Below are positions 13,339-22,564 of a DNA stretch of 33,491 nucleotides, in pieces (position 1 is the stretch's first letter; every line of letters starts with the position of its first letter). A program made the position numbers and the translations under genes. The DNA is from a virus, in the IMG/VR virus record IMGVR_UViG_3300030202_000629, positions 3,021 through 36,511 of that record, one strand, 5' to 3'. Below the pieces are notes generated by a model. That model worked only from the letters and a program-made list of their open reading frames with translations. It was not told the origin of the DNA and did not search any database.

Positions 13339-16116
13339 ATGGCTCAATCATACACTAGACAGAGTTCAATAGCAGATGGAGATACCATAACTGCTGCACT
13401 CTTTAACAATGAATACAATCAATTACTAAATGCTTTTAGTTACTCTTCAAGTAGTGCGTCTTCTACAGGACACAGGCATGATGGTTCTGCAGGACAAGGT
13501 GGTAATGTTCCACAAATAGGAGACTTAGACTTTTTAAATAAAGTTGTTGTTGATAGCACTAACAATAGAGTAGGTTTCTTTGTAGAAGTTTCTTCTTCTG
13601 CTGTAGAGCAAATTAGAGTTCAAGACGGAGCTATAGTTCCTGTTACAGATAACGATATTGATTTAGGAACAAGTTCATTAGAATTTAAAGATGGTTACTT
13701 TGATGGTACAGTCTATGCAGATGCTATAAACTTTAATGGTACTGCAATCTCTGCTACTGCAGCAGAACTAAATATTATGGATGGAGTTACTGCTACTGCT
13801 GCCGAACTTAATATTCTTGATGGTGTTACTTCGACTGCTGCTGAACTTAATATTCTTGATGGTGTAACGTCAACTGCAGCCGAACTTAATATTTTAGATG
13901 GTGTAACATCAACTGCTGCAGAACTTAATATTCTTGATGGTGTGACTGCTAGTGCAACAGATTTAAATCTTATAGATGGTATTACAAATGGCACAGTTAT
14001 TGCAAGTAAAGCAATCATTACAGATTCTAACAAAGATATAACTGGTGGTCGAAACATTACAATCTCTGGAGAGCTTGATGCAGCTACGTTAGACATTAGT
14101 GGAGATGCAGATATTGATGGTACTCTTGAAGCTGATGCAATTACTATAGCAGGTGTAACACTTGCAGAAACTATTAGTGATACTGTAGGAGCTATGGTTA
14201 GCTCTAATACTGAAACAAATATAACTGTAACTTATGAGGATAGTGATAATACATTAGACTTTGTAATTGGTACGCTTAATCAAGACACTACTGGAACAGC
14301 AGCATTAGCAACAACAGTTACATTATCTGCAAACAACAGTACAGACGAAACTATATTTCCAGTTTTTGCTGACGGTGCTACAGGAACTCAAGGATTAGAA
14401 ACTGATACAGGATTTACTTATAATCCAAGTTCAGGAAAATTAACTGCTACAGAATTTGTAGGTAATATAGATGCTGTAGACGGAGACTTTGATGGTACGC
14501 TTGAAACAGACGCATTATCTATAGGTGGAACAACAGTTACATCTACTGCTGCAGAGTTAAATATATTAGATGGTGTCACTTCCACAGCAGCAGAACTTAA
14601 CATCTTAGATGGTGTTACAGCAAGTGCTACAGACCTCAACCTTATAGACGGAATAACAAACGGAACTGTTATAGCCAGTAAAGCTATTGTAACAGATTCA
14701 AACAAAGACATTAGTGGTGGTAGAAACATAACTATTAGTGGTGAGTTAGATGCAGCTACACTTGATATTTCTGGTGATGCAGACATAGACGGTACTTTAG
14801 AAGCTGATGCAATAACAGTTAACGGTACAGCTTTGGCAAGTGTTATTGCAGGAACTACAGTAACTTTGGCTTCAACAGCTACAGTATCAGACAGCACAGC
14901 AAACACTAATTTTCCTGTTGTATTCCATGATGAATCTAATGCTTTACTAGATGATACAGGAGCATTAAGATATAATCCTAGTACAGGAACATTATTAGTT
15001 CCTAATCTTAATGTTGCAGGTACTACTACGCAAGTAGATACTGTAACAATGGAAGCTTCTAATGCAATTATTTTTGAGGGAGCAACCTCAGATGCGCATG
15101 AAACTACATTAACTGTCGTTGATCCAACAGGAGATAGAACAATAGGATTACCAAATGTATCTGGTACTCTCCCAGTTTTAGCTGCTGCTTCAACTACTCA
15201 GATTACTTCTACTCCTGAAGAACTAAACATCTTAGACGGAGTTACATCAACTGCAGCAGAATTAAACATACTTGACGGTGTGACAAGCACAGCAGCAGAA
15301 TTAAACATCCTTGACGGAGTTACATCGACTGCTGCAGAACTTAACATCTTAGACGGAGTTACATCGACTGCTGCAGAACTTAATATCTTAGATGGTGTTA
15401 CAGCTACAGCAACTGAATTAAACTTTATTGATGGTGGAGCAACAGTAGGAACAACTGCTGTAGCAGATGGTGATGGTATTATTCATAATGATAATGGTAC
15501 TATGAAAGTTACAAGTGCTGCTACATTTAAAACATATTTTCAAGCAGGACTATCAAGTGCAGCAGATGATCTTCAAGCAGGTGATGCTGCAGTAACCTTA
15601 ACAACAAGTTCAGGAAACATTACAATAGATGCTGCTGCTAATGATAGTGATATAATATTTAAAGGAACAGATAACAGCTCAGATATAACAATGCTTACGC
15701 TTGATGGTTCTGATGCAGGTTCAGCTACTTTTAATGATAAAGTTACTATAGGTGATGGTAAATTAGTTCTTAACTCAACTGCTGTTACCTCAACTGGTGC
15801 AGAGTTAAACATCCTTGATGGAGTTACGTCAACTGCTGCAGAGCTAAACATCCTTGATGGTGTAACAAGTACTGCTGCTGAATTAAATATCCTAGACGGT
15901 GTAACAAGTACTGCTGCAGAACTAAACATTATGGATGGTGGAACAAGTGCTACTTCTACAACACTTGCTGATGCAGATAGAGTAGTGGTAAATGATGCAG
16001 GAACTATGAAGCAAGTAGCTCTTACTGATTTTGATGCTAGAGATTTTGAAATTGTAACATCTGCACCTACTGATGGAACTGGTAAGAAAACTGGTTTTGT
16101 TTGGTATGTTGTATAA
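13339..16116 (+). CDS. repetitive tail fibre protein (925 aa)
   Basis: The N-terminal 140 residues (SSIADGDTITAALFNNEY, GHRHDG, VDSTNNRVGFF) form a likely particle-attachment region common in marine phage fibres. The rest is built from a 13-residue unit, T-A-A-E-L-N-I-L-D-G-V-T-S, in four arrays, separated by beta-rich spacers such as ISGELDAATLDISGDADIDG. I count 16 near-identical units and 3 degenerate ones. The last 60 residues (VWYVV end) may be a tip. This fits an elongated beta-helical or collagen-like trimer involved in host binding. It follows the nozzle gene by 3 bases. Confidence 0.8.
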   Translation: MAQSYTRQSSIADGDTITAALFNNEYNQLLNAFSYSSSSASSTGHRHDGSAGQGGNVPQIGDLDFLNKVVVDSTNNRVGFFVEVSSSAVEQIRVQDGAIVPVTDNDIDLGTSSLEFKDGYFDGTVYADAINFNGTAISATAAELNIMDGVTATAAELNILDGVTSTAAELNILDGVTSTAAELNILDGVTSTAAELNILDGVTASATDLNLIDGITNGTVIASKAIITDSNKDITGGRNITISGELDAATLDISGDADIDGTLEADAITIAGVTLAETISDTVGAMVSSNTETNITVTYEDSDNTLDFVIGTLNQDTTGTAALATTVTLSANNSTDETIFPVFADGATGTQGLETDTGFTYNPSSGKLTATEFVGNIDAVDGDFDGTLETDALSIGGTTVTSTAAELNILDGVTSTAAELNILDGVTASATDLNLIDGITNGTVIASKAIVTDSNKDISGGRNITISGELDAATLDISGDADIDGTLEADAITVNGTALASVIAGTTVTLASTATVSDSTANTNFPVVFHDESNALLDDTGALRYNPSTGTLLVPNLNVAGTTTQVDTVTMEASNAIIFEGATSDAHETTLTVVDPTGDRTIGLPNVSGTLPVLAAASTTQITSTPEELNILDGVTSTAAELNILDGVTSTAAELNILDGVTSTAAELNILDGVTSTAAELNILDGVTATATELNFIDGGATVGTTAVADGDGIIHNDNGTMKVTSAATFKTYFQAGLSSAADDLQAGDAAVTLTTSSGNITIDAAANDSDIIFKGTDNSSDITMLTLDGSDAGSATFNDKVTIGDGKLVLNSTAVTSTGAELNILDGVTSTAAELNILDGVTSTAAELNILDGVTSTAAELNIMDGGTSATSTTLADADRVVVNDAGTMKQVALTDFDARDFEIVTSAPTDGTGKKTGFVWYVV
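13756..15948 (+). repeat. four arrays of a 39-bp (13-residue) repeat
   Basis: Arrays start at 13756 (5 units), 14545 (2), 15211 (5) and 15793 (4), each unit encoding TAAELNILDGVTS or a close variant. The codons differ strongly between units while the amino acids barely change. This is a coding repeat in one frame, not a CRISPR. Confidence 0.85.
13951..14817 (+). repeat. 195-bp duplicated fibre module (two copies)
   Basis: Copies at 13951-14145 and 14623-14817 each encode 65 residues, from SATDLNLIDGIT to TLEADAIT. They differ at only a few residues but at many synonymous positions. The copies flank the 14150-14620 spacer. Confidence 0.8.
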
Positions 16117-16131
16117 TAGAAGGATTAATTA

Positions 16132-17004
16132 ATGGCTATTAATATATGGGATGGAGATTCTATTGAAACTCCTAATCCAATACTAATAAAAGTAACAAAC
16201 GGAAATCTACGTTTTGTAAATTATGCTGTTGTGTTAGAGACAGATGGTTCTTTAACTACAGTATTTAATGCTATTAGACAAACTACTAAAAACACAGCAA
16301 CAACTAAAACTACAGAAACTTCTGTTACTGCTAATACAACAACAACTTTTTCTACTACAACATCAACTGCTACTACAAGAGCAACTTCTACATCAAAAAG
16401 TACTACTACAACCTTTAATACAACAAGATCTACTTCTACCTCAAAGTCAACAACTACTACTTTTAATACTACAACTACTTTTAGTACAAGTAGAAGCACT
16501 TCAAGAGGAACAAGTAAAAGTACAACAACGTCATTTAACACAAGTTTTAGTACAGGTTTTGTTACAACTTTTTTTACAGCAGATGAAAATACTCAAGGTA
16601 ATGTTTCTAGAAATACCAGTAGAAACACTTCAAGAGGAACAAGTAGAAGTACAACAACGTCATTTAACACAAGTTTTAATACAAGTTTTAATACAAGTAG
16701 ATCGACATCTACATCAAAAAGTACTACAACAACTTTTAACACTACTACAACCTTTAGTACTTCTAACTCAACTACAACAACATTTAATACTACAACAACA
16801 TTTAATACTACAACAACATTTAATACAACTAGAACTACAGAAACTACTGCTACAGGAAATACTACAACTACTTTCAATACTGCAACTACTATTTTTGTTA
16901 GAGTAACTGCTACAGGAAATACAGGATCAGTTTTTGATACTGAAGTAGCTTCAGCAGGAGCGCATAGTGCTAGGTATTGGGATGGAAGTTCTTGGACAGG
17001 ATAA
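16132..17004 (+). CDS. Thr/Ser-rich low-complexity fibre protein (290 aa)
   Basis: After a normal first 50 residues (NIWDGDSIETPNPILIKV, then LRFVNYAVVLETDG), about 190 residues are an almost pure Thr/Ser/Asn/Phe repeat such as TTTFNTTTTFSTSRSTS. The pattern is a Phe every 4-9 residues among Thr and Ser, with scattered Arg and Lys. The C-terminus (residues about 245-290) returns to ordered sequence, ending RYWDGSSWTG. This fits a beta-structured fibre shaft with capped ends. The abundant hydroxyl residues would be possible O-modification sites. Ribosome site AGGA precedes the ATG. It follows the repetitive fibre gene. Confidence 0.7.
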   Translation: MAINIWDGDSIETPNPILIKVTNGNLRFVNYAVVLETDGSLTTVFNAIRQTTKNTATTKTTETSVTANTTTTFSTTTSTATTRATSTSKSTTTTFNTTRSTSTSKSTTTTFNTTTTFSTSRSTSRGTSKSTTTSFNTSFSTGFVTTFFTADENTQGNVSRNTSRNTSRGTSRSTTTSFNTSFNTSFNTSRSTSTSKSTTTTFNTTTTFSTSNSTTTTFNTTTTFNTTTTFNTTRTTETTATGNTTTTFNTATTIFVRVTATGNTGSVFDTEVASAGAHSARYWDGSSWTG

Positions 17005-17009
17005 ATTAA

Positions 17010-17156
17010 ATGACAGTAAAAGAAGAAATAAAAGTAATAAACAGAAGAACAGAAGAAACATTAGCAATTTTATTAGAGCATTTTAAAGAGATGGAAGAAA
17101 GAATGGATGCTTTAGAAAGAAAGAAAAGATGTAAGTGTAATAATAACGGAGTTTAA
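17010..17156 (+). CDS. 48-aa coiled-coil protein
   Basis: MTVKEEIKVINRRTEET begins a single helix that ends EERMDALERKKR, then CKCNNNGV. The C-terminal 20 residues closely resemble those of the next gene, so the pair looks like a diverged tandem duplication. Function is unknown. It starts 5 bases after the fibre stop codon. Confidence 0.5.
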   Translation: MTVKEEIKVINRRTEETLAILLEHFKEMEERMDALERKKRCKCNNNGV

Positions 17157-17159
17157 AAG

Positions 17160-17294
17160 ATGGCAGAGAATGAAGCACATACAGATCCAGATGAAATACA
17201 AAAACTTAACAAAAGACTTGCAGGTTTTTGGGATACGCTTTCAGATCGTTTGAAAGCAATAGAAGAAAGAATAGATGCACTAGAAAAAAAATAA
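17160..17294 (+). CDS. 44-aa coiled-coil protein
   Basis: The product is 44 residues, one predicted helix ending EERIDALEKK, like the EERMDALERK of the preceding gene. Its first 12 residues are acidic. The ATG (17160) follows the previous stop by 3 bases. It could be a fibre chaperone or oligomerisation clip (inference from position only). Confidence 0.5.
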   Translation: MAENEAHTDPDEIQKLNKRLAGFWDTLSDRLKAIEERIDALEKK

Positions 17295-17302
17295 GTTTAT
17301 AA

Positions 17303-17914
17303 ATGAAAATATCCTTAGTTAATTGGGAAAAGAAAAAACATGGTTTAATATGGAAAACAGAAAATGTTTTCACAGATGATGAACTTAAATACATCATAAG
17401 TAAAATACAAAACCAAAGAGTTACAGTTCCAGAAAAATATCGTCCTACAGCTTATAATGCAAATCATCTTCCTATGATAACTAAATCATGGGAAGACAAG
17501 TTAATAGATTTATATTTTAAAGCAGACAAAGAATACCAGAAAGAAGGTATAGAGTTATACAGAGAAGGAGATATAAAACCAGAAGATATGGAAGCTACAT
17601 TTCATTTACAAGGAACAATAGAAGGTTTAAATTATCCAGTACATCCTGATACTCCGTCAAAACTAATGACATTTGTAGTTTACTTAAATCCAGAAATACA
17701 AGAACCAACGTATTTCCATGAGTATGATAGAGATCTTATGCAAAAGAAAAAAGAAGAAGATAAGAATCCTATAAAAAGTATTGATTGGAAAGTAAACAAT
17801 GGTTATTTTTTTCTTCCAAACGACTGTTCTTTGCACAGCTATGCAAATACTATATACTCTACAGAAAGATATGTAGTTCTTGGTCAGCTAAAAAGGAAAC
17901 AAGATGCCACTTGA
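17303..17914 (+). CDS. 2-oxoglutarate/Fe(II)-dependent oxygenase-like protein (203 aa)
   Basis: The pattern H114-P-D116, H178 and R189 (HPDTPSKLMTFVVYLNP, CSLHSY, STERYVVLG) matches the HxD...H...R facial triad and 2-oxoglutarate-binding arginine of this family. Such enzymes hydroxylate proteins, lipids or nucleic acids. Spacing between HxD and distal His (about 60 residues) fits the prolyl-4-hydroxylase-like branch. The gene is next to two sugar-transferase-like genes and downstream of fibre genes, so the substrate might be a virion protein or a surface glycan. The match rests on motifs only. Its end overlaps the next gene by 11 bases. Confidence 0.6.
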   Translation: MKISLVNWEKKKHGLIWKTENVFTDDELKYIISKIQNQRVTVPEKYRPTAYNANHLPMITKSWEDKLIDLYFKADKEYQKEGIELYREGDIKPEDMEATFHLQGTIEGLNYPVHPDTPSKLMTFVVYLNPEIQEPTYFHEYDRDLMQKKKEEDKNPIKSIDWKVNNGYFFLPNDCSLHSYANTIYSTERYVVLGQLKRKQDAT

Positions 17915-18800
17915 AACACTAGCATTTAATGATGTATTAAATAATGATATAGCTCATTTTTTTAAATCAGGAAATATCAGAAGATCAGAAATAAATAAAC
18001 AACTAGATAAGATACATTATTTATTACCAACAAAAGGTAACCACGGAACAAATTTAGAATACGATATTTGGTATGACTTTAAGAACGAAAAGAAAATAAG
18101 AGGATATGTCTATACAGACATTATGACGAAGTTTGTTTATATTAAACCTGCTTCTTCTTTATATTCTCTAAAGCTTTTAAAAGAATGTGTAAGAGGAGAA
18201 ATTACACAAGAAGGAGAAAAAATATTTGACGATATTGCTAATCAAAATGCAGACAAGTATAATTTACAAACTACAGATATAGATTATCCTTATGTTGTTT
18301 TTTTAGCAGGCACAAATATTTTAGAAGAAATTACAGACGATGTTAAACTTTTAAAAGCTGTAAAAGAAGAAGGTGCTAAATTAAAACCTCACCCTCTAAC
18401 ATCTCCTTTTACAATGTCTTTTTTAAAAGCAAAGTATGGTAAAGATTCTTTAGTAAATAAAAATCTATCAGGACATGAAATTTTAAATAGAGCAAAAGTT
18501 GTAGGATGTACTACTAATTCTGAAATGGGATTGATAGCTTTAGCACAAGGTAAACGTGTTAATTTATTTGATAGACCTAAGATAGCTTGTAAAACTTATA
18601 CACATATTTATAAAGTTTTATTTGAACAAGGATATCCAGTAATAAATGATTTTAAAAGATTGTTATCAGCAACTAACTCTGGATTAATATATCATGCAAC
18701 AGAACAACCAGAAAAAAAAATAAAAAACTTTTTTCATTATTTTAATAAAGTAGAACATGTTAAACCTAACAGACCTAAAAGTCTTAATACTAGAAAGTAA
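17904..18800 (+). CDS. GT-B-type glycosyltransferase-like protein (298 aa)
   Basis: KLKPHPLTSP (from residue 159) followed by ILNRAKVVGCTTNSEMGL and IALAQGKRVNLFD (residues about 193-223) has the order usual in the C-terminal domain of GT-B enzymes of the capsular-polysaccharide type: a KPHP-like motif, then TNSEMGL near the nucleotide-sugar site, then a GKxV segment. The N-terminal domain (VVFLAGTNIL and before) is not diagnostic. The product has no signal peptide. It overlaps the oxygenase-like gene by 11 bases and the next gene by 44, which suggests coupled translation and a common job. Confidence 0.55.
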   Translation: MPLETLAFNDVLNNDIAHFFKSGNIRRSEINKQLDKIHYLLPTKGNHGTNLEYDIWYDFKNEKKIRGYVYTDIMTKFVYIKPASSLYSLKLLKECVRGEITQEGEKIFDDIANQNADKYNLQTTDIDYPYVVFLAGTNILEEITDDVKLLKAVKEEGAKLKPHPLTSPFTMSFLKAKYGKDSLVNKNLSGHEILNRAKVVGCTTNSEMGLIALAQGKRVNLFDRPKIACKTYTHIYKVLFEQGYPVINDFKRLLSATNSGLIYHATEQPEKKIKNFFHYFNKVEHVKPNRPKSLNTRK

Positions 18801-19497
18801 TAACTTAACTAATCTTACAGTTAACTCTTTAGAAAAGAATACTCCACAAGTATCTTATAAAGTAATAACTAAAAAAGAACAAACAAATAGTAGGATAGGT
18901 ACAGCATTACTACATAGTGAAGGAATAACTTTAGTAGTTAAAAGCGGTATAGTTTTAGAATTGAAAGAAGGAGATATACCTTCTTTAGATAAATTAGAAG
19001 CTGTTGATATATGTGTAAGTAGAAAAGCAGTTTTTATAGATCACAATAGATTATCAGAGCATTATCGTTATGTAGATGATACATTGACAAACGGAGTTGT
19101 TGATTTAAATATTTTTATTATCAATCCTAAAAGATGGAAAGATGTTCCAGAAACAGATACTGGAATATTAAAAGATGTTAAAAAATTATTTATACCAAGA
19201 TATATGCACCATAAAAATGATATTTTATTACAAGAAGAAGCAACAGCAACAATAGATGCTTTTAACTATGGAGTTCTTGGAGAGCAAGCAAGTGTGTTTA
19301 ATTATATAGATTGTATTGAATCAAACAATATAAACATGCTAGAAACTTATGGTTATTGTTTTGATAAGTTACTTCCTTATTTAAAAGGAGTACCTAAAAA
19401 AGAAAAGAAAAGAATTAAATTTTTAGCTGATAAAACAATTACTAAAATAAAAAATACTAGAAATAAAATGCACCGTTTAAATACAGGAACAAAATAA
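18757..19497 (+). CDS. possible glycosyltransferase-like or cassette protein (246 aa)
   Basis: The N-terminus LKVLILESNNLTNLTVNSL, then a SYKVI strand and LVVKSGIVLEL, resembles the first strands of GT-A sugar transferases, but I see no clear DxD motif, so the call is weak. A basic C-terminal helix (KKEKKRIKF) ends the protein. The gene begins inside the GT-B-like gene (44-base overlap) and ends at the first base of the next ATG. Context says it works with its two upstream neighbours. Confidence 0.35.
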   Translation: MLNLTDLKVLILESNNLTNLTVNSLEKNTPQVSYKVITKKEQTNSRIGTALLHSEGITLVVKSGIVLELKEGDIPSLDKLEAVDICVSRKAVFIDHNRLSEHYRYVDDTLTNGVVDLNIFIINPKRWKDVPETDTGILKDVKKLFIPRYMHHKNDILLQEEATATIDAFNYGVLGEQASVFNYIDCIESNNINMLETYGYCFDKLLPYLKGVPKKEKKRIKFLADKTITKIKNTRNKMHRLNTGTK

Positions 19498-19736
19498 TGG
19501 ACATGGAAATGTGGAATCTACTTTTAACTATTGTTATAGCTCCAATAGTTTATAGCATACGACAGAACTTTGTAGAGCTTAAAAGAATTGATGTGTTGTT
19601 AAATAAAACTAGAGAAGAAGTAGCCAAGAATTATGTTACTAAAGATGAAATGGAAAATAATACTGATCGTGTTATTCGTATGCTTAATAAATTAGAAGCA
19701 AAACTTGACAAACTTTTTGAGGTTAAAACTAATTAG
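19497..19736 (+). CDS. 79-aa membrane/coiled-coil protein
   Basis: One N-terminal transmembrane helix (WNLLLTIVIAPIVYSI, residues about 6-21) is followed by a coiled-coil region (YVTKDEMENNTDRVIRMLNKLEAKLDKLF). This shape is shared by some phage membrane-anchor and lysis-accessory proteins, but no motif decides. Its ATG overlaps the previous stop (TAATG). A fibre-assembly or membrane anchor role for the sugar cassette is possible. Confidence 0.5.
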   Translation: MDMEMWNLLLTIVIAPIVYSIRQNFVELKRIDVLLNKTREEVAKNYVTKDEMENNTDRVIRMLNKLEAKLDKLFEVKTN

Positions 19737-19744
19737 GAATTACT

Positions 19745-22549
19745 ATGGCAAGGAAAAGATATAAGAAAAAGAGAGAAGACTATCGTAAAGGTGGAAGAGT
19801 TACTTTAAAACACGGTGGCAAACCAAATCGTAGAGACTACGGTAGTAGAGATGCTTTTCAAGCAGCTTTGGAACAATGGCAAAATGATCCTAAACATACT
19901 GGCACTACTACTAATGCTCAAGGTGTTTCAGCAGAAGACCAAGCTACTAAAGCTAGAACAGCTACTGAAAGAGTACAACGAATAGAACGTACTGGTCCTC
20001 TATTGGAAGACATTACTATAGGAGATATAGGTAGTAAAGCCGATCCTAATAAAAGGGAAGATATAGGAATAGCTAAAATAGATCCTGCCGAAGTTGCAAC
20101 CATAGGAAGTCAAGGAGGAGCTACTAGAGTAGGTATAAGAGGAGATAGAAACCTAACTGTAGATTCTCAGTTTGGTCAAATGGCAGGTGGAACTAGAGCA
20201 GGTCAAACTCCAACAGAAGCTACAGCTAGTCAAATAGGAGACATTACAGATGAAAATGTAACTACAGTTGACGATACAGCACAAGCAGACGCACCGACAT
20301 CTTTTGATCCTGCTACAATGCAAGCAGCTCAAGCAGGTGCTATGACTTCAACTACAGGAGCTGTTGGTGAACTTTCTCCTCAAGCACTTGCTCAAGTAGA
20401 AGAAATACGAACTTTATCAGGAGACAACGTAGCTGCTCAAATAAGCGCACAAGCTATAGAAGCTTCTAAAGCTGAGAATGTAGACGCTGTTATATCTGCA
20501 GGAGCTTTTGTTCCTGAGGTTATTGGAGTAGCTGCACAACTATCTCCGACAGTAGCTGCAGAAAAACAAACAAGAGCAGCTATAACTGGTACAGCTCCTA
20601 CAGCTACAGAAGCACAGATTATAAACAGCATAGGTTTTGAAGCTGCACAAAGACAAGCAGTAACTGGTACAGCAGCAAAAGGTGATGCAGCTAGTATGTT
20701 GGCTCAAACTGCAAACATACCTGAAAGTATTTCATCAGCTATTGTTGAAGATCCTGCTAGTGTTGAAGCTGCTATAGCAAGTGAAGATGTAGATGTACAA
20801 GCAGCAGTAGCAGCTTTACCTACAGAAGCATTGGTTAGTTCTCAAATGGAATCATTAGTAGGAGGACTGCAAGATGGTCAGATTCCTACTTGGGCAAAAC
20901 CTGCTGTTGATATGGTAGAACAAAACTTAGCTTCAAGAGGTTTAGGAGTTTCTACTGTTGGCAGAGATGCTTTGTTTAATGCTATTATACAAAGTGCTTT
21001 ACCAATGGCACAAAGCAACGCACAAGCTTTACAAGCTAGAGCAGCTCAAAATCTTACTAATGAACAACAAGCTAATATATTAGAAGCTCAACAAGAACAA
21101 CAGTTACGAATGCAGAACTTGTCAAATCGTCAAGCTGCAGGAAGTCAAACAGCACAGCTTGCACAACAACTAAGAGTGCAACAAGGACAGTTTAGACAAG
21201 AATCTACTCTTGCTACAGCTACACAGCAACAGCAAACAAGACTTCAAAATCTACAAAACTTACAGCAAGCTACTAACGCTAACGCAGCAAATCAACAAGC
21301 TGTAAATCTACAAGAGCTAGGCATAGAAGCACAGCTAGAGTTAGCTGAATTGCAGATACTAGATTCTACTAACAGAGAAAACATGTCGGCAGAACAACAA
21401 ACTAGATTAACTCAGTTTAATACTGCTGCTGATTTCATGGCTAAGAATGCTGCATTTACACAAGAAATGCGTAGAGCTAATTTAACTACAGATCAACAAA
21501 TACAACTAGCTAATCTTAGTGCGCAGAATCAGGCAGGTGCTGATAATCTTAATGCTGCTCAAGCTACAGAGTTAGCTAACTTAAATGCTAGAATGCAAAC
21601 TAATTTAAAAAGTTCTGAGTTGGCACAGCAAATGAACTTAGCTCAGTTAAATGTAGACCAACAAAGAGCTATAGAAAATGCAACAATGAACTCTAAAATG
21701 GACCTTACTAAATTTAGCACAGCTCAACAAGTAGAGTTAGCTAATAGTAAACTAATGTCTACAGCAGATATTGCAAACATGAACGCTGAACAACAAAGTA
21801 CAATGCAGCAAGCAACAGCTCTTGCTTCTTTAGATTTATCAGCAGTAGATCAAAGAACTAAAATAGCTGCTCAGAACGCACAGTCATTTTTACAAATGGA
21901 TATGACAAACCTTAGTAATGAGCAACAAGCATTAATATTAAAAGATCAACTAACACAACAAAGATTATTAAGCAATCAAGCTTCTGAAAATGCTGCTAGA
22001 CAATTTAATGCTACATCTGAAAATCAAACTAATCAGTTCTTAACAAATTTAGGAGCGCAGATAAATCAACAAAATGTTGCAAGCATGAATGCTATGAAAC
22101 AGTTTAATGCTGCTAATGAAAATGCTGCAGAAGCTAGAAGAGCAGGAAGAGATGCAGACATTGAAAAGTTTAATGCACAGATAGCTACACAAGTGAGTGA
22201 GTCTAAAGCACAAAGACAATTTCAAAGAGATCAGTTTAATTCACAGAATGCAACAGCCATAGAGCAAGCTAATGTAGAGTTTATGCGTAAAGCAAATACA
22301 GCAGATACAGCAGCTAAAAATGCTGCTATAACTTTAAATGCACAAAATGCTATGACTCTTTCAACACAACAACTTGCGTTCTTAGCTCAAGAACTAAGAG
22401 ACGAAGCACAGTTTGACGCTACATTTGCAAATAACGAAAGAGAAAGACTTGCTCAAGTATATGCAGCAGCTCTAGGATCTACAACTTACAGAGCTAATGA
22501 TGTGAATTGGGGAACAGTCATGGAAGCTTTTGGAAACATAATATCATAA
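19745..22549 (+). CDS. Ala/Gln/Asn-rich internal virion protein (934 aa)
   Basis: The N-terminus is basic (MARKRYKKKREDYRKGGRV, with a Gly-Gly motif at about residue 16). Residues 60-420 are low-complexity and acidic/Ala-rich. The C-terminal half (about 430-934) is Gln/Asn/Ala-rich with heptad-like helical repeats such as ANLNARMQTN and TDQQIQLANLSAQNQ. This composition fits a DNA-ejection or core protein that is long and helical, as in podovirus internal proteins. No enzymatic motif was seen. It is the first of the large rightward proteins. Ribosome site AGGA precedes the ATG. Confidence 0.6.
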   Translation: MARKRYKKKREDYRKGGRVTLKHGGKPNRRDYGSRDAFQAALEQWQNDPKHTGTTTNAQGVSAEDQATKARTATERVQRIERTGPLLEDITIGDIGSKADPNKREDIGIAKIDPAEVATIGSQGGATRVGIRGDRNLTVDSQFGQMAGGTRAGQTPTEATASQIGDITDENVTTVDDTAQADAPTSFDPATMQAAQAGAMTSTTGAVGELSPQALAQVEEIRTLSGDNVAAQISAQAIEASKAENVDAVISAGAFVPEVIGVAAQLSPTVAAEKQTRAAITGTAPTATEAQIINSIGFEAAQRQAVTGTAAKGDAASMLAQTANIPESISSAIVEDPASVEAAIASEDVDVQAAVAALPTEALVSSQMESLVGGLQDGQIPTWAKPAVDMVEQNLASRGLGVSTVGRDALFNAIIQSALPMAQSNAQALQARAAQNLTNEQQANILEAQQEQQLRMQNLSNRQAAGSQTAQLAQQLRVQQGQFRQESTLATATQQQQTRLQNLQNLQQATNANAANQQAVNLQELGIEAQLELAELQILDSTNRENMSAEQQTRLTQFNTAADFMAKNAAFTQEMRRANLTTDQQIQLANLSAQNQAGADNLNAAQATELANLNARMQTNLKSSELAQQMNLAQLNVDQQRAIENATMNSKMDLTKFSTAQQVELANSKLMSTADIANMNAEQQSTMQQATALASLDLSAVDQRTKIAAQNAQSFLQMDMTNLSNEQQALILKDQLTQQRLLSNQASENAARQFNATSENQTNQFLTNLGAQINQQNVASMNAMKQFNAANENAAEARRAGRDADIEKFNAQIATQVSESKAQRQFQRDQFNSQNATAIEQANVEFMRKANTADTAAKNAAITLNAQNAMTLSTQQLAFLAQELRDEAQFDATFANNERERLAQVYAAALGSTTYRANDVNWGTVMEAFGNIIS

Positions 22550-22564
22550 ACACGGAGTTAAGAA

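Noticed and set aside
13713-15929. Leftward frames opposite the repetitive fibre (TPSxILSSAAV repeats)
   Set aside because: They are reverse-complement shadows of the ELNILDG units, which have biased codons; no ribosome sites.
13756-15948. 39-bp repeats as a CRISPR array
   Set aside because: Units are contiguous, in frame and lack spacers; they code for the fibre.
16221-16906. Val/Leu- and Gln/Leu-rich frames in the Thr-rich gene
   Set aside because: They are shifted or antisense readings of the Thr/Ser codon repeats.
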